Positions 1-9,612 of a stretch of 64,000 nt of DNA are shown piece after piece (the stretch's first letter is position 1; each line of letters starts with the position of its first letter). The position numbers were made by a program, and so were the translations under genes. The notes beneath the pieces were generated by a model. The model saw only the letters and a list, made by a program, of their open reading frames with translations, was not told the origin of the DNA and did not search any database. Source of the stretch: CAYPNP01 sp964412195 (GTDB lineage Bacteria; Acidobacteriota; JAAYUB01); NCBI GenBank assembly GCA_964412195.1, contig CAYPNP010000009.1, forward strand, positions 62,001-126,000. The letters are read 5' to 3'.

Positions 1-1
1 G

Positions 2-658
2 TGCGCGGGCATCCTCGCCCTGGACCTGATTCTGCATGCCGACCAGCCCCTTCAGGCCGTCCTGGCGGCCCGGGGCTGGTTCTACGCCCTCCTGGCGGCC
101 GCCGGGGTGGCTGTCCACTTCAACCGGCAGAGGTGGCTGACAGCGCTGGACCGCCGCTTCTTTCGGGAGCGGTACGATGCCCAGCGGATCCTGGCCGGGG
201 TGGTGCAGGAGATCCGACGGGCGGGCAGCCTGGCGGAAGTGGCGCCGCGGGTGACCGCCCAGATCGCCGAGGCGCTCCACCCCGAATTCGCCGCCCTCAT
301 GGTCAGAAGACCCGGTGACACCGAGTATCAGGTGCTGGCCGCCGCGGGTGGCGCTTCTCCTCCCCCGCTGCCGGCGGACGGCAAGCTCGCGGCCGTGGTC
401 CGGCTGCTGGAGAAGCCAGTGGAGGTCACCGCCTCCGGTTCGGACTGGCTGTCACGCCAGCTCCCGGCGGCGGAGGTGGACTTCCTGCACCGCTCACGGG
501 TGGAGTGGCTGTTCCCGGTCGCCCTGTCCGCCGGCGGCCCGGAAGTGCTCCTGGCGATCGGTCCGAAGCGGTCCGAGGAACCCTACGGCCGGGAAGACCA
601 GGACCTGCTCGCCGCCGTGACCGCCGCCCTGGCGCTCCGCGCCGAAACCGCTTCCTGA
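2..658 (+). CDS. C-terminal part of a membrane sensor protein with GAF domain (5' truncated)
   Basis: The frame is open from the window edge, so the start lies outside; 218 residues are visible. The first ~40 residues are hydrophobic and read as the last one or two membrane segments. A basic, helical linker follows (LDRRFFRERYDAQRIL), a sequence type commonly found between the membrane part and the GAF domain of bacterial sensor kinases and PP2C-type phosphatases. Residues ~65-210 have the length and alternating pattern of a GAF domain. The protein ends after it, with no kinase or phosphatase module, so it may be a sensor that signals through a partner. Seen: hydrophobic N-part and linker. 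Inferred: GAF fold and sensory role. Confidence 0.6.
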   Translation, partial: CAGILALDLILHADQPLQAVLAARGWFYALLAAAGVAVHFNRQRWLTALDRRFFRERYDAQRILAGVVQEIRRAGSLAEVAPRVTAQIAEALHPEFAALMVRRPGDTEYQVLAAAGGASPPPLPADGKLAAVVRLLEKPVEVTASGSDWLSRQLPAAEVDFLHRSRVEWLFPVALSAGGPEVLLAIGPKRSEEPYGREDQDLLAAVTAALALRAETAS

Positions 659-660
659 CT

Positions 661-696
661 TTGCTGAGGAACCTTCGTTCAAGGGATCCTCAGCAA
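661..696. repeat. Inverted repeat just after the GAF-protein stop codon
   Basis: TTGCTGAGGA (661-670) and TCCTCAGCAA (687-696) are perfect inverted arms, with a further CCTT/AAGG pair inside. The hairpin starts three bases after the stop codon, so it may end transcription or protect the 3' end. No T-run follows, so a Rho-independent terminator is not certain. Confidence 0.55.
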
Positions 697-697
697 T

Positions 698-806
698 CCG
701 ATTGGTTAATGGATAATATTTATTTGCTATTGGTTATATCAAACCAAACCGGTTCCGGATTGATATAACCAATAGCAATTATCCAATATCCAATAACCAA
801 TCGGTT
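698..806. repeat. AT-rich nested palindrome in the gap 659-980
   Basis: The strongest arms are 724-742 and 760-778 (TTGCTATTGGTTATATCAA and its exact complement). The outer parts (698-718 and about 780-806, ATTGGTTAATGG-type words) pair less exactly. It is far more AT-rich than its surroundings. The rest of the 322-base gap holds an ATTCACCC tandem and the frr promoter. Confidence 0.8.
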
Positions 807-824
807 TCCCATTCTCTTCCGATT

Positions 825-853
825 CACCCATTCACCCATTCATCGATTCACCT
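825..853. repeat. ATTCACCC tandem repeat
   Basis: Degenerate 8-base tandem (ATTCACCC, three to four units). It ends about 15 bases upstream of the frr -35 box. The same word precedes the promoters of recF and upp. Confidence 0.75.
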
Positions 854-868
854 TCCCCTTTGCCTTTC

Positions 869-897
869 TTGACCGGGCGGGGCGTCTCCGGTATAAT
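869..897 (+). promoter_or_regulatory. Promoter of frr-hslV-hslU
   Basis: TTGACC (869-874), a 17-base spacer and a perfect TATAAT (892-897), a sigma-70-type promoter. The predicted start near 904 leaves a leader of about 75 bases before frr. Confidence 0.8.
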
Positions 898-980
898 CCG
901 GCGCTGTGCCGCCGCCCGGGACGGCGAAGGGGCGGGGCGGACCGATCCTCCGGACAAATTCCGCCTGAGAGGGATGGCAT

Positions 981-1538
981 ATGTTACAGGACGCCTTGCG
1001 ACAGACCGAAGACAAGATGAAGAAGACCATCGGCGACTTCGAGACGGAGCTCAAGTCGCTGCGCACCGGCCGGGCCTCCGCCCACCTGGTGGACCACATC
1101 AAGGTGGACTACTACGGCACCCTGACCCCGCTCAACCAGCTCTCCACCATCTCCACCCCCGAGCCGACCCTGATCGTGATCCAGCCCTGGGACGCCACCT
1201 GCATCGCCGCCATCGAGAAGGCGATCCTGACCTCGGACATCGGCATCACGCCGGCCAACGACGGCAAGATCGTCCGGCTGCCCGTGCCGCCCCTGACCGA
1301 GGAGCGCCGCAAGCAGATGGCCAAGAGCGTGGCCACCATGGCCGAGCAGCACCGCGTGGCCATCCGCCACATCCGGCAGGCCTCCCGCGACCAGGTCCAG
1401 AAGATGCAGAAGGACAAGCAGATCACCGAGGACGACGAGCGCAACGGGCTGGACCGGATCCAGAAGATGACCGACGGCTACATCAAGAAGATCGACGAAG
1501 TGGCCAAGAAGAAGGAACAGGAGCTGATGAAGGTCTGA
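981..1538 (+). CDS. frr: Ribosome recycling factor
   Basis: 185 residues, the usual RRF length. With EF-G, RRF splits the post-termination 70S ribosome so that subunits can be reused. The N-terminal helix holds the conserved LKSLRTGRAS stretch, and the middle beta region contains the VDYYGTLTPLNQLSTIS signature. The C-terminal helices carry RDQVQKMQKD and end lysine-rich, as is typical. The start ATG at 981 follows a GAGAGGGA ribosome site at 968-975. It is the first gene after the 869-897 promoter; hslV starts 29 bases after its stop, so the three genes probably form one operon. Essential cytoplasmic housekeeping gene. Confidence 0.97.
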   Translation: MLQDALRQTEDKMKKTIGDFETELKSLRTGRASAHLVDHIKVDYYGTLTPLNQLSTISTPEPTLIVIQPWDATCIAAIEKAILTSDIGITPANDGKIVRLPVPPLTEERRKQMAKSVATMAEQHRVAIRHIRQASRDQVQKMQKDKQITEDDERNGLDRIQKMTDGYIKKIDEVAKKKEQELMKV

Positions 1539-1567
1539 GCCGGCCGGTTCCCGACCCAGGAGGGGGA

Positions 1568-2125
1568 ATGACCCAAGCCCACGGCACCACCATCCTGCTC
1601 GTCCAGCGCGACGGGCGGACCGTCCTGGCCGGCGACGGCCAGGTCACCCTCGGCAACGTGGTGGTCAAGCACACCGCCCGCAAGGTCCGGCGCCTCTTCG
1701 ACGGCAAGATCCTGGCCGGTTTCGCCGGCTCGACCGCCGACGCGTTCGCGCTGTTTTCGCGCTTCGAGAAGAAGCTGCGGGAGTTCGGCGGCAACCTTGA
1801 GCGCGGCGCGGTGGAGCTGGCCCAGGAGTGGCGCACCGATCGCAGCCTCCGCCACCTCGAGGCGATGATGATCGTCTCGGACGGGCCGCGCGCGTACCTG
1901 CTGTCCGGCACCGGCGACATCATCGAGCCGGAGGACGGCGTCCTCGGCATCGGCTCCGGCGGTCCTTATGCCCAGGCGGCCGCCTTGGCCCTGATCCGGC
2001 ACACCAGCCTGGACGCCGAGGCCATCGCCCGCGAGGCCCTCGGCATCGCGGCCGGCATCTGCATCTACACCAACACCGAGACCGTCGTCGAGAGCCTGCC
2101 CGACGCCAAGGAGCCCCGCCCGTGA
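1568..2125 (+). CDS. hslV: ATP-dependent protease subunit HslV (ClpQ)
   Basis: 185 residues. HslV forms the proteasome-like double hexamer that degrades proteins unfolded by HslU. The hallmark segments are present: TTILLVQRDG at the N-terminus, GDGQVTLG, KVRRLFDGKILAGFAGSTADAF, and the C-terminal ALGIAAGICIYTN. Alignment by eye puts the catalytic threonine at residue 7, after a short MTQAHG leader, so the enzyme should mature by cleavage at Gly6|Thr7 rather than by Met removal alone. Start ATG 1568 sits just after AGGAGGGGG. It overlaps hslU by four bases (GTGA at 2122-2125), indicating translational coupling of the two subunits. Confidence 0.96.
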   Translation: MTQAHGTTILLVQRDGRTVLAGDGQVTLGNVVVKHTARKVRRLFDGKILAGFAGSTADAFALFSRFEKKLREFGGNLERGAVELAQEWRTDRSLRHLEAMMIVSDGPRAYLLSGTGDIIEPEDGVLGIGSGGPYAQAAALALIRHTSLDAEAIAREALGIAAGICIYTNTETVVESLPDAKEPRP

Positions 2126-3531
2126 GCGAGAACAAGCCCATCCTTCCGGTCCCGCCGGAGCGGACCGTCAACCTGGACGAGATGACCCCCCGCCAGATCG
2201 TGGCCGAGCTGGACAAATTCGTCGTCGGCCAGCCCAAGGCCAAGCGGGCCGTGGCCATCGCCCTGCGCAACCGCATCCGCCGGCAGAAGCTCCCCGCCGC
2301 CCTGGCCGAGGAGGTGGCGCCCAAGAACATCATCCTGATCGGCCCCACCGGCGTGGGCAAGACCGAGATCGCCCGCCGCCTGGCGCGCCTCTCCCGCAGC
2401 CCCTTCCTGAAGGTGGAGGCGTCCAAGTTCACCGAGGTCGGCTACGTCGGCCGCGACGTCGAGTCCATGATCCGCGACCTGGTGGAGATCGGCGTGGAGA
2501 TGGTCCGCGAGGAGCTGAGCCGCGAGGTCGCGGACAAGGCCCGCGCCAACGCCGAGGAGAAGGTGCTCGACCTGCTGCTGCCGCCCCTGCCGCGGCCAAC
2601 CCAACTCCGCGAGCACAACCCCGGCGACTGGTCCGCCTACGACAATTTCATGAAGACCCGCGAGAAGATGCGGGAGAAGCTGCGCGCCGGCGAGTTCGAC
2701 CACCGCCCGGTCGAGATCGAGGTCCAGGAGTCGCGCTTCCCGTCCATGGAAATCATCAGCTCCTCCGGCGTCGAGGAGATGGGCATCAACGTCAAGGACA
2801 TGCTCGGCAACATCTTCGGCTCCCAGAAGAAGCGGCGTACCGTCCGGGTGGACGAGGCCATGGAGATCTTCCTCAAGGAAGAGGAGGGGCACCTGGTCGA
2901 CGCCGACCGGGCCGCCCACGACGCCATCCGCCGCGTGGAGCACTCCGGCATCATCTTCCTCGACGAGATCGACAAGATCGCCGGGCGCGAGCGCGGCGGG
3001 GTCGGCCCCGACGTGAGCCGCGAGGGCGTCCAGCGGGACATCCTGCCCATCGTCGAGGGGACCACCGTCCGCACCAAGTACGGCATGGTCCGCACCGACC
3101 ATATCCTGTTCATCGCCGCCGGAGCCTTCCACGTCAGCTCCCCGTCCGACCTGATCCCGGAGCTGCAGGGGCGCTTCCCCCTGCGCGTGGAGATGGACAG
3201 CCTGACCGAGGCGGATTTCGTCCGGATCCTGACCGAGCCCGAGAGCGCCCTGATCAAGCAATACCGGGCGCTGATGGAGACCGAGGGCGTGGAGCTGGAC
3301 TTCGCACCGGAGGCGATCCGGCAAGTGGCCCACTTCGCCGCGAAGGTCAACGAAAGCTCCCTCAACATCGGGGCGCGCCGGCTCTACACCATCATGGAAG
3401 CCGTGCTCGACGAGGTGCTCTTCGAGGGCGCCGACCGGTCGGACAAGCGGGTCACCATCACCGCCGACTACGTGGACAAGACCCTGCAGGACATCGTGCA
3501 GAACGAGGATTTGAGCAAGTACATTCTCTGA
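2122..3531 (+). CDS. hslU: HslU, ATPase subunit of the HslUV protease (ClpY)
   Basis: 469 residues, a little longer than E. coli HslU (443). This AAA+ unfoldase caps HslV. The N-domain has TPRQIVAELDKFVVGQ; Walker A GPTGVGKT is at residues 74-81, followed by the FTEVGYVGRDVES pore-loop region. A helical intermediate I-domain occupies about 110-240, Walker B is IIFLDEIDKI, and the C-terminus is EDLSKYIL, the tail that docks into HslV. The GTG start at 2122 is chosen because it makes the GTGA overlap with hslV and the protein begins just before the conserved N-domain. A terminator is not obvious; palindromic repeats begin immediately downstream. Confidence 0.97.
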   Translation: MSENKPILPVPPERTVNLDEMTPRQIVAELDKFVVGQPKAKRAVAIALRNRIRRQKLPAALAEEVAPKNIILIGPTGVGKTEIARRLARLSRSPFLKVEASKFTEVGYVGRDVESMIRDLVEIGVEMVREELSREVADKARANAEEKVLDLLLPPLPRPTQLREHNPGDWSAYDNFMKTREKMREKLRAGEFDHRPVEIEVQESRFPSMEIISSSGVEEMGINVKDMLGNIFGSQKKRRTVRVDEAMEIFLKEEEGHLVDADRAAHDAIRRVEHSGIIFLDEIDKIAGRERGGVGPDVSREGVQRDILPIVEGTTVRTKYGMVRTDHILFIAAGAFHVSSPSDLIPELQGRFPLRVEMDSLTEADFVRILTEPESALIKQYRALMETEGVELDFAPEAIRQVAHFAAKVNESSLNIGARRLYTIMEAVLDEVLFEGADRSDKRVTITADYVDKTLQDIVQNEDLSKYIL

Positions 3532-3762
3532 CCGGTGACGGGTGACCGGTGACCGGGAACCGATCGTACTCGTCGATCGTAATCGTGATCGTAATCGTAA
3601 TCGAAGCCCTTCTTGCTCTCCGTCCCCGTTGTTGAAAGGATTTGAAAATGAATTCGGACAACGAGTACGATCACGATTACGATTACGATCGACGAGTACG
3701 ATCGGCCGCAATCAGGAAGCTGTCGTCAAGCACCCGTCGCCGGTCACCGGTCACCCGTCTTC
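3532..3762. repeat. Nested palindrome spanning the start of the FN3 lipoprotein gene
   Basis: Outer arms are ACCGGTGAC-type words at about 3532-3560 and 3735-3762. Inner arms are hexamer words GATCGT/AATCGT at about 3561-3604 and their complement ACGATT/ACGAGT at about 3662-3706. The loop between the inner arms (about 3605-3660) contains the ribosome site and ATG of the next gene. Confidence 0.85.
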
Positions 3763-4823
3763 TGCCTGCCGCCCTTGCACTGGTGGTCCTGGCTGCCTGC
3801 GCCCGGGTCGGGGCGCCGCTGCCGCCGCTGAAGCGCGAGCCCCCGCCGGTGGCCGAGCTGGCCGCCGCCCAGGAAGGCGGGGACCTGGTCCTGCGAGGCC
3901 GCCTGCCCGAGGCCAACTCCGACAAGTCGCCCATCCAGAGCTACCGGCGTCTCGAGGTGATGGGGGCCGAACGCCCGCCCGGCACCAGCGCCGAGTCGTT
4001 CGAGGGGGTGACGCTGCTGCCCATGGCCTCCTGGGAGGATACGGCGCTGGCCTCCTGCCTGGACATGGCCAAGCGGCGGTTCGAGGTCCGGATCCCGATC
4101 CTGGACCGCTTCGGCGAGGCGGAGGGCGTGCTGGCGGTGCGGGTCCGTTTCCAGAACGAGCGCCAGCACTGGAGCCCCTGGTCCGGCCTGCTGCTCCAGC
4201 CGGCAGGCCGCGTAGCCCGGCCGCCGGACAACCTCGCGGCCCGCATGGACGCCGAGGGGATCCACCTCAGCTGGGCCCTGGCCGCCGCCAATTTCGACGG
4301 GACGCATCCCGCCGCGGCCGACGGCGTCCAACTTTTCCGGAAGGAGCTGCCCCAGGGCGCGGTGGAACCCGCGGGGGAAGCCGCGGCCCCGGCCACGAGC
4401 TTCACCGTGACCGAGTTCCGCTCCGACATCCGGTACGCCTTTGCGGCGGCCGCTTTCCGGCGGATCGGCAAAACCATCATCCAGGGTGACCTGACCCCGT
4501 GGATCGAGGTGGACACCCGGGACGTCTACCCGCCGCCGGCGCCGGTCGGTCTTTCCGTGGTGGTGGAGGAGGGGAAGATCCGCCTGATCTGGGACCCGGT
4601 GGCCTCGCCGGACCTGGCCGGGTACCTGGTGTTCCGCAGCGACGGGCCGGGGCAGGAGTCCCGCCCGCAGACCCCCGCCCCGGTGACGGATTCGTCCTGG
4701 ACGGACCCGGCGGCCGACCGGGCGGCGCCCCACTGGTACCGGGTGGTGGCGGTGGACGCCCACGGCAACCGCAGCCCGTTCTCCGAGGAAGTAGCCTACG
4801 AGCCGCCGAGGGGGACGGAGTGA
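3648..4823 (+). CDS. Predicted lipoprotein with C-terminal fibronectin type III domain
   Basis: 391 residues from ATG 3648, chosen because GAAAGGA lies seven bases upstream; a TTG at 3642 is the alternative. The first ~20 residues (Asp/Tyr-rich) are encoded by a repeat arm. Next come a basic stretch, a hydrophobic core LLPAALALVV and the lipobox LAAC, so the mature protein should start at that cysteine and be lipid-anchored. The central region has no motif I recognise; residues ~285-385 look like a fibronectin type III domain (IRLIWDPV, GYLVFRS, YRVVAVD). Probably an outer-envelope scaffold protein. The long repeat-encoded n-region before the signal peptide is odd. Function unknown. Confidence 0.7.
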   Translation: MNSDNEYDHDYDYDRRVRSAAIRKLSSSTRRRSPVTRLLPAALALVVLAACARVGAPLPPLKREPPPVAELAAAQEGGDLVLRGRLPEANSDKSPIQSYRRLEVMGAERPPGTSAESFEGVTLLPMASWEDTALASCLDMAKRRFEVRIPILDRFGEAEGVLAVRVRFQNERQHWSPWSGLLLQPAGRVARPPDNLAARMDAEGIHLSWALAAANFDGTHPAAADGVQLFRKELPQGAVEPAGEAAAPATSFTVTEFRSDIRYAFAAAAFRRIGKTIIQGDLTPWIEVDTRDVYPPPAPVGLSVVVEEGKIRLIWDPVASPDLAGYLVFRSDGPGQESRPQTPAPVTDSSWTDPAADRAAPHWYRVVAVDAHGNRSPFSEEVAYEPPRGTE

Positions 4824-4835
4824 TCGAGGGATCAT

Positions 4836-4932
4836 TCCACCGCGGAGGCGCGGAAACGCTGCGAAATCCAGAAAGATGGGTTTTTGTCCGCGGGATATGG
4901 TTTTCTCAGCGGCTCAGCGACTCTGCGGTGAG
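4836..4932. repeat. CGCAGAG-family inverted pair
   Basis: Left arm near 4836-4870 (ACCGCGGAGGCG type), right arm near 4903-4932 (ending CTCTGCGGTGAG), about 30 bases apart. It fills the gap between the lipoprotein gene and the transaldolase gene. Confidence 0.7.
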
Positions 4933-4993
4933 TTAGAATAATCGGCTGTTTGGATCGTGAGGCTTCGAAAAAATTGTCAGCGCGAGGTGCGAT

Positions 4994-5650
4994 ATGAAAT
5001 TTTTCCTGGACACGGCCAACCTGGACGAGATCCGGCAGGCGGCCGAAATGGGCCTGATCGACGGCGTGACCACCAACCCGTCGCTCATCGCCAAGGAGAA
5101 AGCGGACTTCCGGGTGCTGCTGCCGCGCATCTGCGCCCTGGTCCCCGGCCCGGTCAGTGCCGAGGTGGTGTCGCTCGAATACGAGGGCATGGTGCGCGAG
5201 GGGCGCGAGCTGGCCAAGATCGCCCCCAACATCACCATCAAGGTGCCCATCACTCTGGAGGGTCTCCGCGCGGTGCGGACGTTCACCGGCGAGGGCATCA
5301 AGACCAACGTCACCCTGGTCTTCTCGCCGCTGCAGGCGCTGCTGGCGGCCAAGGCGGGCGCCACCTTCGTCAGCCCCTTCGTGGGGCGGCTGGACGACGT
5401 GTCCACCTCCGGCATGGAGCTGATCAGCCAGATTGTGGAGATCTACGACAACTACGCCTTCGCCACCGAGGTGCTGGTGGCCTCCGTCCGCCACCCCCTG
5501 CACGTGGTGGAGGCGGCGCTGATGGGCGCCCACGTGGCCACGATCCCGTACAAGGTGCTGACGCAGTTCGTCCAGCACCCGCTGACCGACGCCGGCATCA
5601 AAAAGTTCCTCGACGACTGGAAGAAGCTGCCGAACAACACCATCGTCTAG
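4994..5650 (+). CDS. tal: Transaldolase (small TalC/FSA-like subfamily)
   Basis: 218 residues, the length of the decameric small transaldolase/fructose-6-phosphate aldolase family. Transaldolase moves a dihydroxyacetone unit between sugar phosphates in the non-oxidative pentose phosphate pathway. The N-terminus MKFFLDTANLDEIR and GVTTNPSL are diagnostic. Lys83 (IKVPITLEG) is the Schiff-base lysine. Two positions separate the activities: Glu57 (SAEVVS) where fructose-6-phosphate aldolase has Gln, and Phe129 (SPFVGRLDD) where it has Tyr, so transaldolase activity is favoured. It stands alone between two CGCAGAG palindromes. Cytoplasmic. Confidence 0.92.
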   Translation: MKFFLDTANLDEIRQAAEMGLIDGVTTNPSLIAKEKADFRVLLPRICALVPGPVSAEVVSLEYEGMVREGRELAKIAPNITIKVPITLEGLRAVRTFTGEGIKTNVTLVFSPLQALLAAKAGATFVSPFVGRLDDVSTSGMELISQIVEIYDNYAFATEVLVASVRHPLHVVEAALMGAHVATIPYKVLTQFVQHPLTDAGIKKFLDDWKKLPNNTIV

Positions 5651-5690
5651 GCATCGGGAAGTTCCGAGGCGGTTTTCTCGAAGAGCATTA

Positions 5691-5779
5691 TCACCGCGGA
5701 GCCGCAGAGTCGCAGAGAAATCAATATTGGGATCCCCAAGAAATGGCTTGCCTCTGCGTCTTTGCGCCTCCGCGGTGAG
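5691..5779. repeat. CGCAGAG-family inverted pair
   Basis: Arms TCACCGCGGAG... (5691-5722) and ...CTCCGCGGTGAG (5750-5779) around a loop of about 27 bases. Same family as 4836-4932 and 28353-28454. It lies between the transaldolase and carboxyltransferase genes. Confidence 0.8.
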
Positions 5780-5830
5780 TGATTCTGGAGCCCGGGAGAG
5801 AAGCCTCGAGTTCGAACGACTGGAGGGGTT

Positions 5831-7381
<1,551 letters not shown>

Positions 7382-7382
7382 T

Positions 7383-7490
7383 ACCGACCGGTCATCGGTC
7401 ACCCGTCATCCGTCGATTACGAGCACGAGCGCGAGCACGATTGGGTCCCAATCCGCAATCCGCAATTCGCAATCCGCAATTTCTTCCGGC
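7383..7490. repeat. Composite short-word repeats (ACCGGT, GATTAC/GAGCAC, GCAATCC)
   Basis: Three word families follow one another: ACCGGTCATCGG-type, then GATTACGAGCACGAGC hexamers (about 7413-7441), then GCAATCC/GCAATTC heptamers (about 7450-7484). The block sits directly upstream of the accC promoter candidate. Confidence 0.75.
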
Positions 7491-7520
7491 TTGTCAAATC
7501 CCCCCGTCTCGTAGTTTAAT
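7491..7520 (+). promoter_or_regulatory. Candidate promoter of accC and the biotin carrier gene
   Basis: TTGTCA (7491-7496), an 18-base spacer and TTTAAT (7515-7520), about 45 bases upstream of the accC start. It suggests that biotin carboxylase is transcribed separately from the carboxyltransferase upstream. Confidence 0.45.
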
Positions 7521-7564
7521 GGGCGGGATCCGGATTTACACTGATTCTCGAACGGGATTCCTGC

Positions 7565-9097
7565 ATGGCTGAAAAGATCAAGAAAATCGTCATCGCCAAC
7601 CGGGGCGAGATCGCCGTGCGCATCATCCGGGCCTGCCGGGAGATGGGCATCCGCGCGGTGGCCGTTTACTCCGACGCCGACCGCGCCGCCCTGCACGTGC
7701 GCCTGGCCGACGAGGCCTACCCCATCGGCCCGTCACCGGCCGCCGAGAGCTACCTGCAGATGCAGCACATCCTCGACGTGGCCCACTGGAGCCGTGCCCA
7801 GGCCATCGCCCCCGGCTACGGCTTCCTGGCCGAAAACGAGGAGTTCGCCGCCCGCTGTGAGGCGGCCGGCTTCATCTTCATCGGCCCGACGGCTGACGCC
7901 ATCCGCCGGATGGGCGACAAGGTGGCCAGCCGGACGATTGCCGCCGAGGCGGGCGTCCCCCTCGTCCCGGGGGTGCAGCGCCGCCTGGAGGACCCGGAGG
8001 AGGCCGCCGCCGAGGCCGGCCGGCTGGGCTACCCGGTGATGCTGAAGGCCTCCGCCGGCGGGGGCGGGAAGGGATTGCGCCTCTGCCGCGACGCGGACGA
8101 GGTTCGGCGGATGCTGCCCCTGACCATGTCCGAGGCGAAGGCCAGCTTCGGCAACGACACCGTCTACCTCGAGAAGTACATCGTCAACCCCCGCCACGTG
8201 GAGATCCAGATCCTGGCCGACAATCACGGCCGGACGATCTGGCTCGGCGAGCGCGAGTGCTCGCTCCAGCGCCGCCACCAGAAGGTGGTGGAGGAGGCCC
8301 CCTCGCCCATCATGACCCCCGACCTGCGCGCCCGGATGGGCGAGGCGGCGGTGCGGCTGGCCACGGCGGTCGGCTACCGCAACGCCGGCACGGTGGAGTT
8401 CCTGGTGGACCGCGACCGCAACTTCTACTTCCTCGAGATGAACACCCGGCTGCAGGTGGAGCACCCGGTCACCGAGATGGTCACCGGCATCGACCTGGTG
8501 AAGGCCCAGATCCGAATCGCCTCCGGCGAGCCGCTGTGGATCGCCCAGGAGGACGTCAAGATCCGCGGCTGGGCCATGGAGTGCCGCATCTACGCCGAGG
8601 ACCCCGACAACGGTTTCATCCCCTGCCCGGGGCGCATCGTCAGCCTGCACGAGCCGTCGGGCCCGGGCATCCGCAACGACAACGGCATGTACGAGGGCCT
8701 GGACATCACCATCTTCTACGATCCGCTGATCTCCAAGCTGGTCAGCTTCTCGGCCAGCCGGTCCGAGGCCATCGACCGCATGCTCCGCGCCCTGAAGGAG
8801 TTCAAGATCGGCGGCATCAAGACCAACATCCCCTACTTCATGCGGATCCTGGCCCACCCCGACTTCCGCGCGGGGGAGTTCGACACCACCTTCCTGGACC
8901 AGAAGTTCGAGCAGCCCACCTCCGGCATCCCCGGTGAGGAAACCATCGAGGAGCTGGAGCGGATCGCCCTCATCGCCGCGGCGATCAACTACTACCAGAA
9001 GGACCGGGCCGCCGCGCCGCCGCCCGCGGCGGCCGGGCGGGAATCGGCTTGGAAGCTCCGCGGCCGGGACGTCGCCCGCCGCCGGTGGGGAGGCTGA
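7565..9097 (+). CDS. accC: Biotin carboxylase subunit of acyl-CoA carboxylase
   Basis: 510 residues, slightly longer than E. coli AccC (449). It carboxylates the biotin prosthetic group using ATP and bicarbonate. Features in order: KIVIANRGEIAVRIIRAC, the ATP-grasp glycine loop KASAGGGGKG near residue 163, GERECSLQRRHQKVVEEAPSP, and the catalytic FLEMNTRLQVEHPVTE. A C-terminal extension of about 50 residues includes INYYQKDR. The stop is one base from the biotin-carrier ATG (9099), so the two are coupled. ACC and propionyl-CoA-type enzymes share this subunit; its neighbour upstream points to the propionyl/methylmalonyl type. Confidence 0.94.
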   Translation: MAEKIKKIVIANRGEIAVRIIRACREMGIRAVAVYSDADRAALHVRLADEAYPIGPSPAAESYLQMQHILDVAHWSRAQAIAPGYGFLAENEEFAARCEAAGFIFIGPTADAIRRMGDKVASRTIAAEAGVPLVPGVQRRLEDPEEAAAEAGRLGYPVMLKASAGGGGKGLRLCRDADEVRRMLPLTMSEAKASFGNDTVYLEKYIVNPRHVEIQILADNHGRTIWLGERECSLQRRHQKVVEEAPSPIMTPDLRARMGEAAVRLATAVGYRNAGTVEFLVDRDRNFYFLEMNTRLQVEHPVTEMVTGIDLVKAQIRIASGEPLWIAQEDVKIRGWAMECRIYAEDPDNGFIPCPGRIVSLHEPSGPGIRNDNGMYEGLDITIFYDPLISKLVSFSASRSEAIDRMLRALKEFKIGGIKTNIPYFMRILAHPDFRAGEFDTTFLDQKFEQPTSGIPGEETIEELERIALIAAAINYYQKDRAAAPPPAAAGRESAWKLRGRDVARRRWGG

Positions 9098-9098
9098 C

Positions 9099-9596
9099 AT
9101 GAAGAAGTTCCAGGTCCGGATCAAGGACCGGCTCTACGACGTGGCGGTGACCGCCGAGGGCAGCCAGTACGACGTGCTGATCGACGGCAAGAGCCACCCC
9201 GTGGACATGATCTTCAGCGATGCCTCCCACGGCGTGCTGCTGGTGCGCCACACCTGCTACGACACCGTGCTGGTGGACCAGGACGGCGGCTACCAGGTGG
9301 ACGTGCTCAACCACGTGTTCGACGTGGAGGTCATCGACCCGCGCCGGCGCTCGCTGCAGCACGCGGCCATGGGCTCGGACGGCCGGCAGGAGATCCAGGC
9401 CAAGATGCCCGGCCGGATCGTCAAGCTGCTGGCGGCGGAGGGCGACGAGGTGGCCGCCGGCGCCGGGCTGCTGATCCTGGAGGCCATGAAGATGCAGAAC
9501 GAGATCCGCGCCCCCCGGGCCGGCAAGGTGACCCAGGTGGCCGTCGCCGAGGGCCAGGCGGTCGAATCCGGGCAGATGCTGCTGGTGATCGAGTAG
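9099..9596 (+). CDS. Biotin carboxyl carrier protein (biotinyl/lipoyl attachment domain)
   Basis: 165 residues. The N-half (1-90) is a beta-rich linker of the type found before the biotinyl domain in propionyl-CoA-carboxylase-like alpha subunits. Residues ~92-165 are the biotinyl domain, with EAMKMQNE and the biotinylated lysine at 131, 35 residues from the C-terminus as in the family. It carries carboxybiotin between AccC (upstream) and the carboxyltransferase (5831-7381). Start ATG 9099 is preceded by GGGGAGG. Here the BC and BCCP parts, which are fused in many acyl-CoA carboxylases, are separate but adjacent. Confidence 0.93.
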   Translation: MKKFQVRIKDRLYDVAVTAEGSQYDVLIDGKSHPVDMIFSDASHGVLLVRHTCYDTVLVDQDGGYQVDVLNHVFDVEVIDPRRRSLQHAAMGSDGRQEIQAKMPGRIVKLLAAEGDEVAAGAGLLILEAMKMQNEIRAPRAGKVTQVAVAEGQAVESGQMLLVIE

Positions 9597-9612
9597 CCTG
9601 TCACATCGTTCC

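Noticed and set aside
661..696. Strong terminator after the GAF protein
   Set aside because: The hairpin is clear but no T-run follows, so it is listed as a repeat only.
3659..3706. Asp/Tyr-rich peptides as a real protein domain (several gaps give DYDYD/EHEHE frames)
   Set aside because: They are translations of the GATTAC/GAGCAC hexamer repeats; except at the lipoprotein start there is no coding support.
2065..3711. Long antisense frames opposite hslU, TPR and other genes
   Set aside because: High GC content opens long frames on the opposite strand; they lack family motifs and ribosome sites.
4994..5650. Fructose-6-phosphate aldolase instead of transaldolase
   Set aside because: Glu57 and Phe129 replace the Gln and Tyr that mark the aldolase.
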